NCBI GenBank assembly: GCA_023436925.1
Contig: JAEZHJ010000033.1
Coordinates: 1 to 23,607 of the forward strand
DNA: 23,607 nucleotides
Origin: Actinomycetes bacterium
GTDB lineage: Bacteria; Actinomycetota; Actinomycetes; Propionibacteriales; Propionibacteriaceae
Reading direction: 5' to 3'
In this document: positions 1-8,160 of the stretch, in pieces
Layout: each line of letters starts with the position of its first letter
Position numbering within the stretch: position 1 is the stretch's first letter
Notes under the pieces: model-generated
Database searches by the model: none
What the model was told of the DNA's origin: nothing
The model's input: only the letters and a program-made list of their open reading frames with translations
Made by a program: the position numbers and the translations under genes

Positions 1-287
1 ACGAACTGCTCGGCGCCATCGTTCCCGACCTGCCGTTCTCCAGCGGCGACCGGGTGGCCCTGATGGTCAACGGCCTGGGCGGGACGCCGATCAGCGAGCT
101 CTACCTGCTGTACGGCATCGCGGCCAAGAAGTTGCAGGAGCAGGGCATCACCATCGCGCGCAGCTATGTCGGCGAGTACTGCACCAGCCTGGAGATGGCC
201 GGTGCGTCGATCACCCTGGTGAAGCTGGACGACGAGATCGAGGCGCTGCTGGAGGCCCCGGCGTCGATCGTCAACCGGATCTTCTAG
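1..287 (+). CDS. dhaK: Dihydroxyacetone kinase subunit DhaK, C-terminal part (5' end outside window)
   Basis: The reading frame is open from base 3 to the TAG at 285-287 and encodes the last ~94 residues of a DhaK-type protein. Visible family signatures are VALMVNGLGGTP, the ELY segment that follows, and SLEMAGASITLVKLDDE near the end. DhaK binds dihydroxyacetone covalently through a histidine in its N-terminal part, which is not in this window, and works with DhaL (ADP/ATP carrier) and often DhaM in the cytoplasm. The protein ends right after the kinase core, so it is a stand-alone DhaK and not fused to DhaL. The next gene is convergent and a hairpin follows the stop, so no dhaL follows downstream. 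Assignment from sequence pattern is strong; only the 3' end is seen. Confidence 0.88.
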   Translation, partial: ELLGAIVPDLPFSSGDRVALMVNGLGGTPISELYLLYGIAAKKLQEQGITIARSYVGEYCTSLEMAGASITLVKLDDEIEALLEAPASIVNRIF

Positions 288-296
288 AACGAGGAA

Positions 297-338
297 GCAG
301 CCGGCCCGGACGGTCCTCCCGTCCGGGCCGGCGGGCTG
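297..338. terminator. Strong hairpin between convergent dhaK and glycerophosphotransferase genes
   Basis: A perfect 12-bp GC-rich stem, CCGGCCCGGACG at 301-312 against its complement at 320-331, closes a 7-nt loop. Further partial pairing (GCAG at 297-300 with CTGC at 335-338) extends it. It starts about 10 nt after the dhaK stop and lies about 20 nt beyond the stop of the minus-strand gene, so it can serve both strands. There is no T-tract, as is common for actinobacterial terminators. Confidence 0.7.
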
Positions 339-357
339 CCCGGAGCTGGCGCGGTGC

Positions 358-2808
358 TCAGGCCTGGGTCCAGCTGCCCCAGGGCCGGCGCCGGTTGAGG
401 ATGGCCTGCACCACCCGCTCGCAGGCGCGGCCGTCGCGTCGGGTGAAGGTGGCGGCGATCCGGGAGGCGTAGGGCTCCTGCGGGTCCGGGCCGGCGGCCA
501 CCAGCGCGGCCAGCTCCTGCTCGGCGTCCGCCAAGGTGGTCGCGACCGGGCCGAACCCGTCGCGTCCGTAGTCGAAGTACCCCGGACGGTAGCCGCTGCC
601 GCCGAAGAACTCGGCCCGGTCGAACTGGTAGTACAGCACCGGCCGGTCGATCAGCGCCGCCTCGAAGGCCAGCGAGGAGTAGTCGGTGACGACCAGCGCC
701 GCCCGGGCCAGCACGTCCTGGATGTCGGTGTCGGCGTAGGTGGCGATTCGGACGTGCCCGGCCACCGAGGGCCGGTCGAGGAAGGGCGCCAGGTTCGGGT
801 GCGCCATCAGGACCACCTCGAGCCCGGCCGCGCGGGCCGCAGCGGCGGCCGCCTCGGAGTTGATCAGGCCGAACCAGGCCGCCGCGAACCCGCTCTGCCA
901 GAACTCGGGCCGCAGTTCCAGCCGGTTGCCCGTCCCGACGTAGCTCACCAGTTGGCGCCGCCAGGTCGGCATGAACACCAGCAGGCGGCGCTCGTCGCGG
1001 GCCACCGCCGCCGCCTTCCGGAGCAGCTCGTCGTGGCGCGGCATCCCGGTCAGGATCGCCTCGTGCGGGCTGACCACGTAGTTGCCGTCGTCGGCGATGA
1101 AGGCCTCGTACTCGGCGTCGGTGGTGGTCACCAGCGAGGTCATCGTCTTCGGGTTGAGCCAGCGGGACAGGTCGTGCATCGTGACCCCGTGCTGCAGGAA
1201 GTGGTACTGCCACCTCCGCTCCCGGCCCAGCCGCTGCAGGACCGGCGGGTTGACCACGTAGCTGTCGACCTGGGACGAGATCAGCTGCTCGCAGTTCAGC
1301 AGCGCGATGGTGTGGGCGCTCGAGCCGTGCTCGATCAGCCGGAAGCCCTCCTTCGTCAGCCGGGGCCAGTCCGGCGAGCCGCGGTCGAGCACGAACCAGG
1401 AGTTGATCTCGGGGTGGTGCGCGGCGAGATGGCGGTAGAGGTGCTCGGCATTGTCGTGCGCCTCGATGTCGCGGTCGATCAACAGCCAGGCGCCGGCGTA
1501 CCGGCGTCCACCCCGGCTCGGGTCGGCCCACCACAGCAGCCGCTGGTCAGCGGTGGTAGGGACGGCGTCCAGCCGCTGCCGAAGCGCCCGCTTGAGCCGG
1601 CCGAGCCGTGCCCGTAGGTCCGTCCCGCGCCGTTCGGTCCGGGCCGGCTTCGGCTTCGGGCCACCGCGCAGTCGGACCTGGCAGACGTGCTCGCCGAAGC
1701 GCACCTGCATCTCGGTGCCGACGGGCAGCCATGCGATCGTCTCGCTGACCAGCGCCCGGCCGAAGAAGGTCACCCCGCGCCGCTTGCTGAAGGCCGGCTC
1801 CACCGCCCGGCCGTCAACGAGGTAGGCCGTCACCGGGTCGGGACCGAGGTGGTGGAAGCGCAGCTGGGCGAGCCGCTGCCGCTCGTCGACCCGGCGCACC
1901 GTCACGGCGTCGGGCAGCGCGAGCCGGCCCGTCAGGCCGTGCCAGGCGGCCCGGATGTCGGCCTTCACACCGTCGGCGGCGGTCGCGTCGATGGTCGCCG
2001 CGTCGACGTCGCGCAGCAGGCGTCGCGACCAGCCCAGCAGGCGGTCTCCCTCGGCCGGAGTCAGGTTCGCCAGCGGGCTGTTGGGCCGCTGGTCCAGCCA
2101 GAAGTAGGTCGCCAGCTCATGCAGCACCAGCCGCTGCAGCCAGCCGGGGACCGGGCCGACCGCGGCGGCCAGGGCGACGACCTCGGCGATCGCGCCGAAG
2201 TGGGCGTCGTACTGGTCGGGGCTGGCGATCGGCGGGTCCACGCTCGAGCGTGGCAGCGTCCGGCGGTGGTAGTGGTACTCGGCCGCCGGGAGCAGGGCGA
2301 GCGCCGGGTCCGCGGCGCCCAGCAGTACCCGGGCCAGGGCGAGCGCGGGACCGATCGGGGTCTCCAGGTCGACCGGGCCGTCCCCGGTCAGGTCTGCGCG
2401 CCGCACCACGAAAGACTCGCCGTGCCACTGGAAGCAGTCCGGCCGCTCGGTGAACCGGACGACCTCGGGTCCCGCGCCGAACCGCTCCGGGCGGGCCCAC
2501 CGGTTCTGCGGCGGTGTTCCGGGTCCCGGCAGCGGCCGGGCGTTGGTGGCGACCGCGGTCGCCGTCTCGGCCGCGGGGGAGGTGAGGAACCCGACGAGCT
2601 CGGTCAGGTAGCCCGGGCCGGGGCGGTCGTCACCGTCGGTGAAGCCGACCCACGCCCCGGTGGCCTGCGCCAGGCCGGAGGCCCGGTCGGCACAGACCAC
2701 GACCTGCACCCGATCGTCGGTCCCGAGCCCGGCCAGGAAGCCGGCGGCGGCGGGATCGTCCGGTCCCGGCACCACCACGAGGGTCAGCACGATCGGGTCC
2801 GGCTCCAT
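358..2808 (-). CDS. Two-domain GT2-like / CDP-glycerol glycerophosphotransferase (TagB/TagF-type) protein
   Basis: A protein of 816 aa. Residues ~5-200 resemble a small GT2 domain with a FTDGDD acidic motif at 56-61, but the usual DDxSxDxT signature is replaced by CADRASG. Residues ~300-385 are a mixed linker with a beta-rich stretch, followed by a basic segment. Residues ~430-790 are a Glyphos_transf domain with the family signatures LQHGV (His at about 540) and VTDYSSLAFEA (707-717). In characterised members these bind CDP-glycerol and transfer glycerol phosphate for teichoic-acid-like polymers. No signal peptide or membrane helix is seen, so it should act at the inner membrane face. Start: ATG at 2806-2808, chosen because the preceding 26 codons are low quality and a TAGGTT box lies 7 nt upstream, suggesting a leaderless transcript. 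It is convergent with dhaK and divergent from the phosphodiesterase gene. The true substrate could be another CDP-polyol. Confidence 0.82.
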   Translation of the reverse strand: MEPDPIVLTLVVVPGPDDPAAAGFLAGLGTDDRVQVVVCADRASGLAQATGAWVGFTDGDDRPGPGYLTELVGFLTSPAAETATAVATNARPLPGPGTPPQNRWARPERFGAGPEVVRFTERPDCFQWHGESFVVRRADLTGDGPVDLETPIGPALALARVLLGAADPALALLPAAEYHYHRRTLPRSSVDPPIASPDQYDAHFGAIAEVVALAAAVGPVPGWLQRLVLHELATYFWLDQRPNSPLANLTPAEGDRLLGWSRRLLRDVDAATIDATAADGVKADIRAAWHGLTGRLALPDAVTVRRVDERQRLAQLRFHHLGPDPVTAYLVDGRAVEPAFSKRRGVTFFGRALVSETIAWLPVGTEMQVRFGEHVCQVRLRGGPKPKPARTERRGTDLRARLGRLKRALRQRLDAVPTTADQRLLWWADPSRGGRRYAGAWLLIDRDIEAHDNAEHLYRHLAAHHPEINSWFVLDRGSPDWPRLTKEGFRLIEHGSSAHTIALLNCEQLISSQVDSYVVNPPVLQRLGRERRWQYHFLQHGVTMHDLSRWLNPKTMTSLVTTTDAEYEAFIADDGNYVVSPHEAILTGMPRHDELLRKAAAVARDERRLLVFMPTWRRQLVSYVGTGNRLELRPEFWQSGFAAAWFGLINSEAAAAAARAAGLEVVLMAHPNLAPFLDRPSVAGHVRIATYADTDIQDVLARAALVVTDYSSLAFEAALIDRPVLYYQFDRAEFFGGSGYRPGYFDYGRDGFGPVATTLADAEQELAALVAAGPDPQEPYASRIAATFTRRDGRACERVVQAILNRRRPWGSWTQA

Positions 2809-2815
2809 GGCGCTC

Positions 2816-2821
2816 AACCTA
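2816..2821 (-). promoter_or_regulatory. -10 box TAGGTT for a leaderless glycerophosphotransferase transcript
   Basis: Reading the minus strand, GATAGGTT is followed by exactly 7 nt and then the ATG at 2808. This is the spacing expected when transcription starts on the A of the start codon. No convincing -35 is visible and there is no Shine-Dalgarno sequence, which supports leaderless expression. Confidence 0.45.
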
Positions 2822-2859
2822 TCCCAACCGGCCAGGCCGGAGGCTGTCCGGAGGCTGGC

Positions 2860-2865
2860 TAGGCT
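2860..2865 (+). promoter_or_regulatory. -10 box TAGGCT for the phosphodiesterase gene
   Basis: A TANNNT hexamer lies 31 nt before the ATG at 2897, predicting a leader of about 25 nt that contains the AAGGAG ribosome binding site at 2885-2890. The -35 region is not recognisable. Together with the box at 2816-2821 on the other strand it makes a compact divergent promoter region of 88 bp. Confidence 0.4.
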
Positions 2866-2896
2866 GCAGGGAGAACCCGAGAACAAGGAGAGCGCG

Positions 2897-3622
2897 ATGA
2901 CCCAGGTCTGGGCGCATCGCGGCGCCAGCCGCTACGCCCCCGAGAACACCGTGCCGGCCTTCCAGCTCGCCGTCACCCAGGGTGCCGAAGGGGTCGAGTT
3001 CGACGTCCAGCTCAGCGCGGACGGGACGCTGGTCGTGATCCACGACGAAACCCTGGAACGCACCACCAACGGCCGTGGCCGGGTGGTCGACCACACCCTG
3101 GCGCACCTTCGGTCCCTCGACGCCAGCGCCGGTCACGAGGACTACCGGGGAGTGCAGATCCCCACCCTCACCGACGTGCTCGAGGTGGTGGCCCCGACCG
3201 GGATGACGGTGAACATCGAGTTGAAGAACTCGGTGGTCGACTACCCGGGCCTGGAGGAGAAGGTGCTCGCCGCGGTGGCGGCCTTCGAGCTCGAGTCCCG
3301 CGTGGTGCTCTCCTCGTTCAACCACTACTCGGTGCGCCGGCTGCAGACGCTCGCCCCCGAGCTCGAGCTCGCCGCGATCTACAACGACCCGCTGTTCCGG
3401 CCGTGGCGCTACGCCCGCACCCTCGGGGTGACCGCGATCCACCCGCCGGTGGCCGGCGTGTTCGGTCCCGTCTTCGTGAGGAAGGCGCACAAGGCGGGCG
3501 TCGCGGTGCGGCCCTGGGTGGTCAACGGCGAGCGGGTGCTGCGCCGGATGTTCCGCTACGGGGTGGACGCGATCTTCACCGACACCCCGGACGTCGCCCT
3601 GGCGGTCCGCCAGGCCGACTGA
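2897..3622 (+). CDS. Glycerophosphodiester phosphodiesterase (GDPD family)
   Basis: A protein of 241 aa, the usual length for a cytosolic GDPD. It hydrolyses glycerophosphodiesters such as glycerophosphocholine to sn-glycerol 3-phosphate and an alcohol through a metal-dependent TIM barrel. Catalytic and metal signatures are visible: AHRGAS with H7/R8, the following PENT (E16, N17), EFDVQLS (E34, D36), VIHDETLERTT with H49, and a later NIELK metal-binding segment. No signal peptide or lipobox is present, so it is probably cytoplasmic. The start is set by ATG 2897 with AAGGAG 7 nt upstream (2885-2890); the longer upstream open frame lacks family homology. Its location next to a glycerophosphotransferase gene suggests turnover of glycerol-phosphate compounds, but GDPDs are common housekeeping enzymes and the link is only contextual. 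Confidence 0.9.
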   Translation: MTQVWAHRGASRYAPENTVPAFQLAVTQGAEGVEFDVQLSADGTLVVIHDETLERTTNGRGRVVDHTLAHLRSLDASAGHEDYRGVQIPTLTDVLEVVAPTGMTVNIELKNSVVDYPGLEEKVLAAVAAFELESRVVLSSFNHYSVRRLQTLAPELELAAIYNDPLFRPWRYARTLGVTAIHPPVAGVFGPVFVRKAHKAGVAVRPWVVNGERVLRRMFRYGVDAIFTDTPDVALAVRQAD

Positions 3623-3634
3623 TCCGGGCCGTGC

Positions 3635-5320
3635 TCAGCGCAGCGCGTCGGGCAGGATCGACAGCGGCACCGAGCCGAGGTTCAGCGCCTTGGAGTGGAA
3701 GTCCTTCAGGCTGAACTCCTCGCCGCGGGCCCTGGCCGCGTCCGCCGCCGAGGCGCGCGCCTGCTCCCACAGCCGCTGGCCGACCTTGTAGGACGGCGCC
3801 TGTCCCGGCCAGCCGAGGTAGCGGTTGAGTTCGAAGCGCAGGAAGGCCTCGTCCATGTTGGCGTTGGCGCGCAGCAGCTCCCACGCCTTCTCCGCGTCCC
3901 AGATGCCGCCGCCCCAGCGCTGCGGGGCCGGCTTGCCCAGGTGGACGCCGATGTCGAGCACCACGCGGGCGGCCCGCATCCGCTGGCCGTCCAGCAGCCC
4001 GAGCCGGTCACCCGGGTCGTCCATGAAGCCGAACTCCTCCATCAGCCGCTCGGCGTACAGCGCCCAACCCTCGCCGTGGCCGGAGGTCCACAGCACCAGC
4101 CGCCGCCAGCTGTTCAACTGGTCGCGCACCAGCACCTGCTGGGCCACCTGCAGGTGATGGCCTGGGACGCCCTCGTGGTAGACGGTGGTCTTCTCCCGCC
4201 AGGTGTCGAACTCGGTCACGCCCGGCGGCACCGACCACCACATCCGGCCGGGCCGGGTGAAGTCGTCGCTCGGGCCGGTGTAGTAGATGCCGCCGTTCTC
4301 GGTCGGTGCGATCCGGCACTCCAGGGTGCGGATCGGCTCGGGGATGTCGAAGTGGACGCCGTTCAGCGCGGCGATCGCCTCGTCTGAGGTGGACTGCATC
4401 CACTGCTGCAGGGCCTCCTTGCCGTGCAGCTTGCGGGCCGGGTCGGCGTCCAGCACCGCGATCGCGTCGGCGATGGTGGCTCCCGGACCGGCGATCTCGG
4501 CCATGATGGCGTCCTGCTCGTCCGTCATCCGCTGGAGTTCTTCCAGGCCCCACTCGTAGGTCTCGTCGAGGTCCACCGCCGCGCCGACGAAGTAGCGCGA
4601 CCAGCGGGCGTAGCGCTCCCGCCCGACGGCGTCCTCGCGCCGGGCCCGGCCGGCCAGCTCGTCGCTGAGGAACCGGACCAGCTCGCCGTAGGCCGCGGCC
4701 GCCTCCCGGCCGGCCCGGGCCAGGTCTTTGGCCAGGGCGCCCGAGGCCGGGACGCCGTCCACGGCGGCCCCGTCGGCGAAGCTGACGAAGAAGGAGGTCG
4801 CCGGGTCGGCCAGCTCCTCGGCCTGCTTGATGCCCTCGGTCACCTGCAGCAGCGCGGGGGCCAGGCCCCGTCCGGCGCCTTCGCGCAGCGACGCGATGTA
4901 GCCGCGGATGGCGTCGGGCACCTTGGCCAGCCGGGAGGCGATGTTCGCCCAGTCGTCGGCGGTCGCGGTGGGCATCAGGTCCAGGACGTCGCGCAGCCCC
5001 TGCAGGGGTGAGGCGATCACGTTCAGGTCGGCCAGGTGCTCCCCGGCGTCGAACAGTTCCACCTGCAGCCCGAGCCGGTCCCGCATCGCGGCCAGGGTCA
5101 CCTCGTCCACCGGATCGGCGGCGGCCGTGGCGTCGAGCTCGCGCAGCGTCGCGCGGTCGAGGTCGGCCCGCTCGGCGTGCCCGGCCGGGGAGAGGTCGGT
5201 CATCAGGTGGTCGTAGCCGCGCAGGCCCATGCTGGTCGCGCTCAGCGGGTCGAGTTGGGCCAGGCGCGTGGTGTAGCGCTCGGCGATGGCATCGATGGCG
5301 GTCGGCTGGCGTGTGGTCAC
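3635..5320 (-). CDS. DUF885 family protein, putative metallopeptidase
   Basis: A protein of 561 aa, the normal size for the DUF885 family. The signature HEGVPGHHLQ (about residues 382-391) carries the conserved His-Glu and His-His residues typical of this family, and GHGEGWALYAERL downstream is a second conserved block. The fold is related to gluzincin-type peptidases, but the substrate of most members is unknown. There is no signal peptide, so it is predicted to be cytoplasmic. Start: GTG at 5318-5320, since a TATCGT box lies 7 nt upstream; an alternative GTG at 5354-5356 would add 12 residues not typical of the family. It is convergent with the phosphodiesterase gene (12-bp gap) and divergent from the sugar operon. 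It is probably not part of glycan synthesis. Confidence 0.85.
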   Translation of the reverse strand: MTTRQPTAIDAIAERYTTRLAQLDPLSATSMGLRGYDHLMTDLSPAGHAERADLDRATLRELDATAAADPVDEVTLAAMRDRLGLQVELFDAGEHLADLNVIASPLQGLRDVLDLMPTATADDWANIASRLAKVPDAIRGYIASLREGAGRGLAPALLQVTEGIKQAEELADPATSFFVSFADGAAVDGVPASGALAKDLARAGREAAAAYGELVRFLSDELAGRARREDAVGRERYARWSRYFVGAAVDLDETYEWGLEELQRMTDEQDAIMAEIAGPGATIADAIAVLDADPARKLHGKEALQQWMQSTSDEAIAALNGVHFDIPEPIRTLECRIAPTENGGIYYTGPSDDFTRPGRMWWSVPPGVTEFDTWREKTTVYHEGVPGHHLQVAQQVLVRDQLNSWRRLVLWTSGHGEGWALYAERLMEEFGFMDDPGDRLGLLDGQRMRAARVVLDIGVHLGKPAPQRWGGGIWDAEKAWELLRANANMDEAFLRFELNRYLGWPGQAPSYKVGQRLWEQARASAADAARARGEEFSLKDFHSKALNLGSVPLSILPDALR

Positions 5321-5327
5321 CCGAGCG

Positions 5328-5333
5328 ACGATA
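5328..5333 (-). promoter_or_regulatory. -10 box TATCGT for the leaderless DUF885 gene
   Basis: The minus strand reads GTATCGT, then 7 nt, then the GTG start at 5320. There is no Shine-Dalgarno-like sequence ahead of that GTG. The spacing is the same as at 2816-2821 and 16312-16317. Confidence 0.42.
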
Positions 5334-5413
5334 CGCCAGGGCGGCCCGGGCAGCACGCCAACCGATTCAGCGGCGGTTACGGTGCAATTGGAGGTCGGCG
5401 TGTCGCCGTCGGA

Positions 5414-5419
5414 TAGGCT
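5414..5419 (+). promoter_or_regulatory. -10 box TAGGCT for the plus-strand sugar operon
   Basis: TAGGCT at 5414-5419 is identical to the hexamer in front of the phosphodiesterase gene. It predicts a start near 5426 and a leader of about 45 nt before the ATG at 5473. A TTGGAG lies upstream at 5388-5393, but the 20-nt spacing is long, so the -35 is uncertain. The region 5321-5472 between the divergent genes holds nothing else recognisable. Confidence 0.35.
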
Positions 5420-5472
5420 CGATAAGGCGGCAGCACCGGGCTGCCCTCCACCCCACCCGGCCGAGGAACGAG

Positions 5473-6063
5473 ATGCAGCAGATAGCGGCGAGCGCCGATG
5501 TCGACCCCCGTGCCGTCCTGGGTGACGGCGTGAAGATCTGGCACCTCGCGCAGGTCAGGGAGCAGGCAGTGCTGGGCGACGGCTGCATCATCGGCCGCGG
5601 CGCCTACATCGGCACCGGCGTCCGGCTCGGGACCAACTGCAAGGTGCAGAACCACGCTCTGGTCTACGAGCCGGCCGAGCTCGCCGACGGGGTCTTCATC
5701 GGACCGGCGGTGGTACTCACCAATGACAGCTACCCGCGGGCGATCAACCCGGACGGCTCGCTGAAGGGCGGCGACGACTGGGAGCTGGTCGGGGTGGTGG
5801 TCGAGCAGGGTGCCTCGATCGGAGCCCGGGCGGTCTGCGTGGCCCCGGTCCGGATCGGTGCCTGGGCGACCGTCGCCGCCGGCGCTGTGGTGACCCGCGA
5901 CGTCCCCGCCCACGCCCTGGTGGCCGGGGTGCCGGCCCGGCGGATCGGCTGGGTCGGCCAGGCCGGTCACCCGCTGCGGCAGGACGGGGACCGTTGGGTG
6001 TGCCCCGCCACCGGCAGGTCCTACGAGCAGGAGGGCGAGACCCTCCGGGAGGTTTCCGAGTGA
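5473..6063 (+). CDS. wbpD: UDP-3-amino-GlcNAc-uronate N-acetyltransferase (WbpD-like, hexapeptide repeat)
   Basis: A protein of 196 aa made of left-handed beta-helix hexapeptide repeats (VLGDGV, VLGDGC, IIGRGA, YIGTGV and similar). It has the subgroup signatures CKVQNHALVYE, VFIGPAVVLTND and GVPARRIGWVG, and the C-terminal VCPATGRSY tail that is typical of WbpD/WlbB-type enzymes. These transfer acetyl from acetyl-CoA to the 3-amino group of UDP-2-acetamido-3-amino-2,3-dideoxy-glucuronate. Start: ATG 5473 with GAGGA at 5463-5467. It is the first gene of a tight operon: the next gene starts at GTG 6060, inside its stop codon. The chemistry is inferred from this context and from the neighbouring WbpE- and WbpB-like genes; a different amino-sugar substrate is possible. 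Confidence 0.87.
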   Translation: MQQIAASADVDPRAVLGDGVKIWHLAQVREQAVLGDGCIIGRGAYIGTGVRLGTNCKVQNHALVYEPAELADGVFIGPAVVLTNDSYPRAINPDGSLKGGDDWELVGVVVEQGASIGARAVCVAPVRIGAWATVAAGAVVTRDVPAHALVAGVPARRIGWVGQAGHPLRQDGDRWVCPATGRSYEQEGETLREVSE

Positions 6064-7160
6064 CGCACGAACTGATTCCCGTGGCCAAGCCGCTGATCGG
6101 CGAGGAGGAACGGGCCGCGGTCGACCGCGTGCTGCGCAGCGGGATGCTCGCCCAGGGCCCCGAGGTGGCGGCCTTCGAGCAGGAGTTCAGCCAGGCGCTG
6201 GCCGGTGGCCGGGAATGCGTCGCGGTGTCCTCCGGCACCGCCGGGCTCCACCTCGGGCTGCTCGCCAGCGGGGTGGGCCCCGGCGACGAGGTGATCGTGC
6301 CCAGCTTCACCTTCGCGGCGACCGCGAACGCCGTCGCCCTCACCGGCGCCACCCCCGTCTTCGCCGACATCGACCCCGACTACTTCTGCCTCGACCCGGA
6401 GGCGGTACGGGCGGCGATCACCCCCCGGACCCGGGCGATCATGCCGGTCCACCTCTACGGCCAGCCGGCCGACCTGGCGGCGCTCGGCGCCCTGGCGTCC
6501 GAACACGGCCTGGCGGTCTTCGAGGACGCCGCCCAGGCCCACGGCGCCAGCCTGGACGGGGCGCCGGTCGGCACCTTCGGCAGCTTCGCGATGTTCTCGC
6601 TCTACCCCACCAAGAACATGACCTCCGGCGAGGGCGGGATGATCTCCTGCGCCACCGCCGAGATCGCCCGCACGGCCCGGCTGCTGCGCAACCAGGGCAT
6701 GGAACGGCAGTACGCCAACGAACTGGTCGGCTTCAACCAGCGGATGACCGACATCCACGCGGCGATCGGGCGGGTGCAGCTCACCCGGCTGCCGGAGTGG
6801 ACCGCGCGCAGGCAGGCCAACGCCGCCTTCCTGTCAGCGAACCTGCGTGGCGTGGTGACGCCGAAGGTGCGGCCCGGCGCGACCCACGTCTACCACCAGT
6901 ACACGATCCGGGTGGCGGGCGACCGCGACCGGATGGTGCAGGCGCTGCGCGAGGAGCACGGCGTCGGCACCGGGGTGTACTACCCGATCCCGAACCACCA
7001 GCTCGCCCCGCTGGCACGCTACGCGGTCGGGGTCGAGCTGCCCGAGACCGCCCGCGCCGCCGCCGAGGTCATCTCGCTGCCGGTCCATCCCTCTCTCAGT
7101 GAGGCTGACCTGGACCGGATCGTGACCGCGGTCAACACTGTCGCGGCGGCAGGGGCCTGA
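6060..7160 (+). CDS. wbpE: PLP-dependent sugar aminotransferase, DegT/DnrJ/EryC1/StrS family (WbpE-like)
   Basis: A protein of 366 aa with the family motifs in order: SSGTAGLHL phosphate-binding region, VPSFTFAATANA, VFEDAAQAHGA (Asp156 contacts the PLP pyridine nitrogen), and SLYPTKNMTSGEGGM with Lys185 as the internal aldimine lysine. Such enzymes aminate keto sugars using glutamate. The neighbours indicate UDP-3-keto-GlcNAc-uronate as substrate, giving the 3-amino sugar acetylated by the preceding gene product. Start: GTG at 6060-6062, overlapping the upstream stop by 4 nt (GTGA), with GGGAGG at 6047-6052 as ribosome binding site. This start decides against the longer open frame upstream, whose first 22 residues are antisense-like. 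Only 2 nt separate its stop from the next gene. Confidence 0.9.
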   Translation: MTHELIPVAKPLIGEEERAAVDRVLRSGMLAQGPEVAAFEQEFSQALAGGRECVAVSSGTAGLHLGLLASGVGPGDEVIVPSFTFAATANAVALTGATPVFADIDPDYFCLDPEAVRAAITPRTRAIMPVHLYGQPADLAALGALASEHGLAVFEDAAQAHGASLDGAPVGTFGSFAMFSLYPTKNMTSGEGGMISCATAEIARTARLLRNQGMERQYANELVGFNQRMTDIHAAIGRVQLTRLPEWTARRQANAAFLSANLRGVVTPKVRPGATHVYHQYTIRVAGDRDRMVQALREEHGVGTGVYYPIPNHQLAPLARYAVGVELPETARAAAEVISLPVHPSLSEADLDRIVTAVNTVAAAGA

Positions 7161-7162
7161 TC

Positions 7163-8149
7163 ATGGCGAACCTGCGGGCCGGTGTGATCGGCATTGGCGC
7201 CATGGGACGCCACCACGCGCGCATCCTGCGCGAACTCGACGGGGTCGACCTGGTCGCCGTCGCCGACCCGGGCGGGGACCGGTTCGGGGCCGCCCCCGGC
7301 TACGAGATCGGCCGCTCGGTGCAGGACCTGATCGACGCCCGCCTCGACCTGGCCGTCGTCGCCGTCCCGACCGCCTACCACGAGGAGGTGGCGCTGGCGC
7401 TGGCTGAGGCCCGCGTCCCGACGATGGTCGAGAAGCCGGTCGCCGCCTCTGTGGAAGCGGCCCGACGGGTGCAGGACGCGTTCGAGCAGGCCGGCGTCCT
7501 GGCCTGTGTCGGCCACGTGGAGCGCTACAACCCGGCGATCGCCGAACTGCGGCGACGGCTGCAGGAGGGCGAACTCGGCCGGGTCTACCAGGTCAGCACC
7601 AGCCGGCTCAGTGCCTTCCCGAGCCGGATAGGCGATGTCGGAGTGGTGAAGGACCTGGCCACCCACGACATCAACACGACCCAGTGGCTGGTCGGCGCCG
7701 AGTACGCCAGCGTCGCCGCCCAGACCGCCCACCAGACCGGGCGCGAGCACGAGGACGTCGTGGCGATCACCGCCCGGATGGCCGACGGAGTGGTCGCCAA
7801 CCACGAGGTGAACTGGCTGAGCCCGATGAAGGTCCGGCTCACCCGGGTGATCGGCGAGCGCGGCGCCTTCATCGCCGACACCGCGAACCTGTCCCTCACC
7901 TTCTGGGCCAACGCCTCGGTGCCGAGCGAGTGGGAGACCGTCCAGCACTTCCGGGGGGTCACCGAGGGCGACATGACCCGGTTCGCGCTGCGCACCTACG
8001 AGCCGCTGCGGGCCGAGGACGAGGCCTTCCGGGACGCCGTGCTCGGAATCCGCGACGATGTGGTGAGCCTGAGCGACGGGGTGACGACGCTGATCGTCGC
8101 CGAGGCCGCGCTCGAATCGTCCCGGACCGGGACGACCGTCCAGCTGTAG
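7163..8149 (+). CDS. wbpB: Gfo/Idh/MocA oxidoreductase, UDP-GlcNAc-uronate 3-dehydrogenase-like (WbpB/WlbA)
   Basis: A protein of 328 aa. An N-terminal Rossmann fold opens with VIGIGAMGRHHARIL (glycines 10, 12, 15), EKPVA (Lys91) marks the conserved Gfo/Idh motif, and CVGHVERYNPA (about 116-126) and VVKDLATHDIN (Lys163, Asp164, His168) are the substrate-side residues typical of WbpB/WlbA. These oxidise UDP-GlcNAc-uronate at C3, passing electrons to NAD+ or, in WbpB, regenerating cofactor with 2-oxoglutarate. Start: ATG 7163, 2 nt after the aminotransferase stop, with AGGGG about 7 nt upstream. The operon order acetyltransferase, aminotransferase, dehydrogenase clusters the three central pathway steps. 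The alternative is an oxidoreductase for another nucleotide sugar. Confidence 0.86.
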   Translation: MANLRAGVIGIGAMGRHHARILRELDGVDLVAVADPGGDRFGAAPGYEIGRSVQDLIDARLDLAVVAVPTAYHEEVALALAEARVPTMVEKPVAASVEAARRVQDAFEQAGVLACVGHVERYNPAIAELRRRLQEGELGRVYQVSTSRLSAFPSRIGDVGVVKDLATHDINTTQWLVGAEYASVAAQTAHQTGREHEDVVAITARMADGVVANHEVNWLSPMKVRLTRVIGERGAFIADTANLSLTFWANASVPSEWETVQHFRGVTEGDMTRFALRTYEPLRAEDEAFRDAVLGIRDDVVSLSDGVTTLIVAEAALESSRTGTTVQL

Positions 8150-8160
8150 AAAGGGATCGC

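Noticed and set aside
284..1534. Minus-strand open frame in another phase within the glycerophosphotransferase gene
   Set aside because: The translation is dominated by Arg, Ala, Pro and Gly and is a frame-shifted image of the real protein; no frameshift is needed to explain the locus.
3615..3665. GATCC/GGATC pair as a terminator between the phosphodiesterase and DUF885 genes
   Set aside because: The arms are short and far apart with no continuous stem, so it is not distinguishable from chance.
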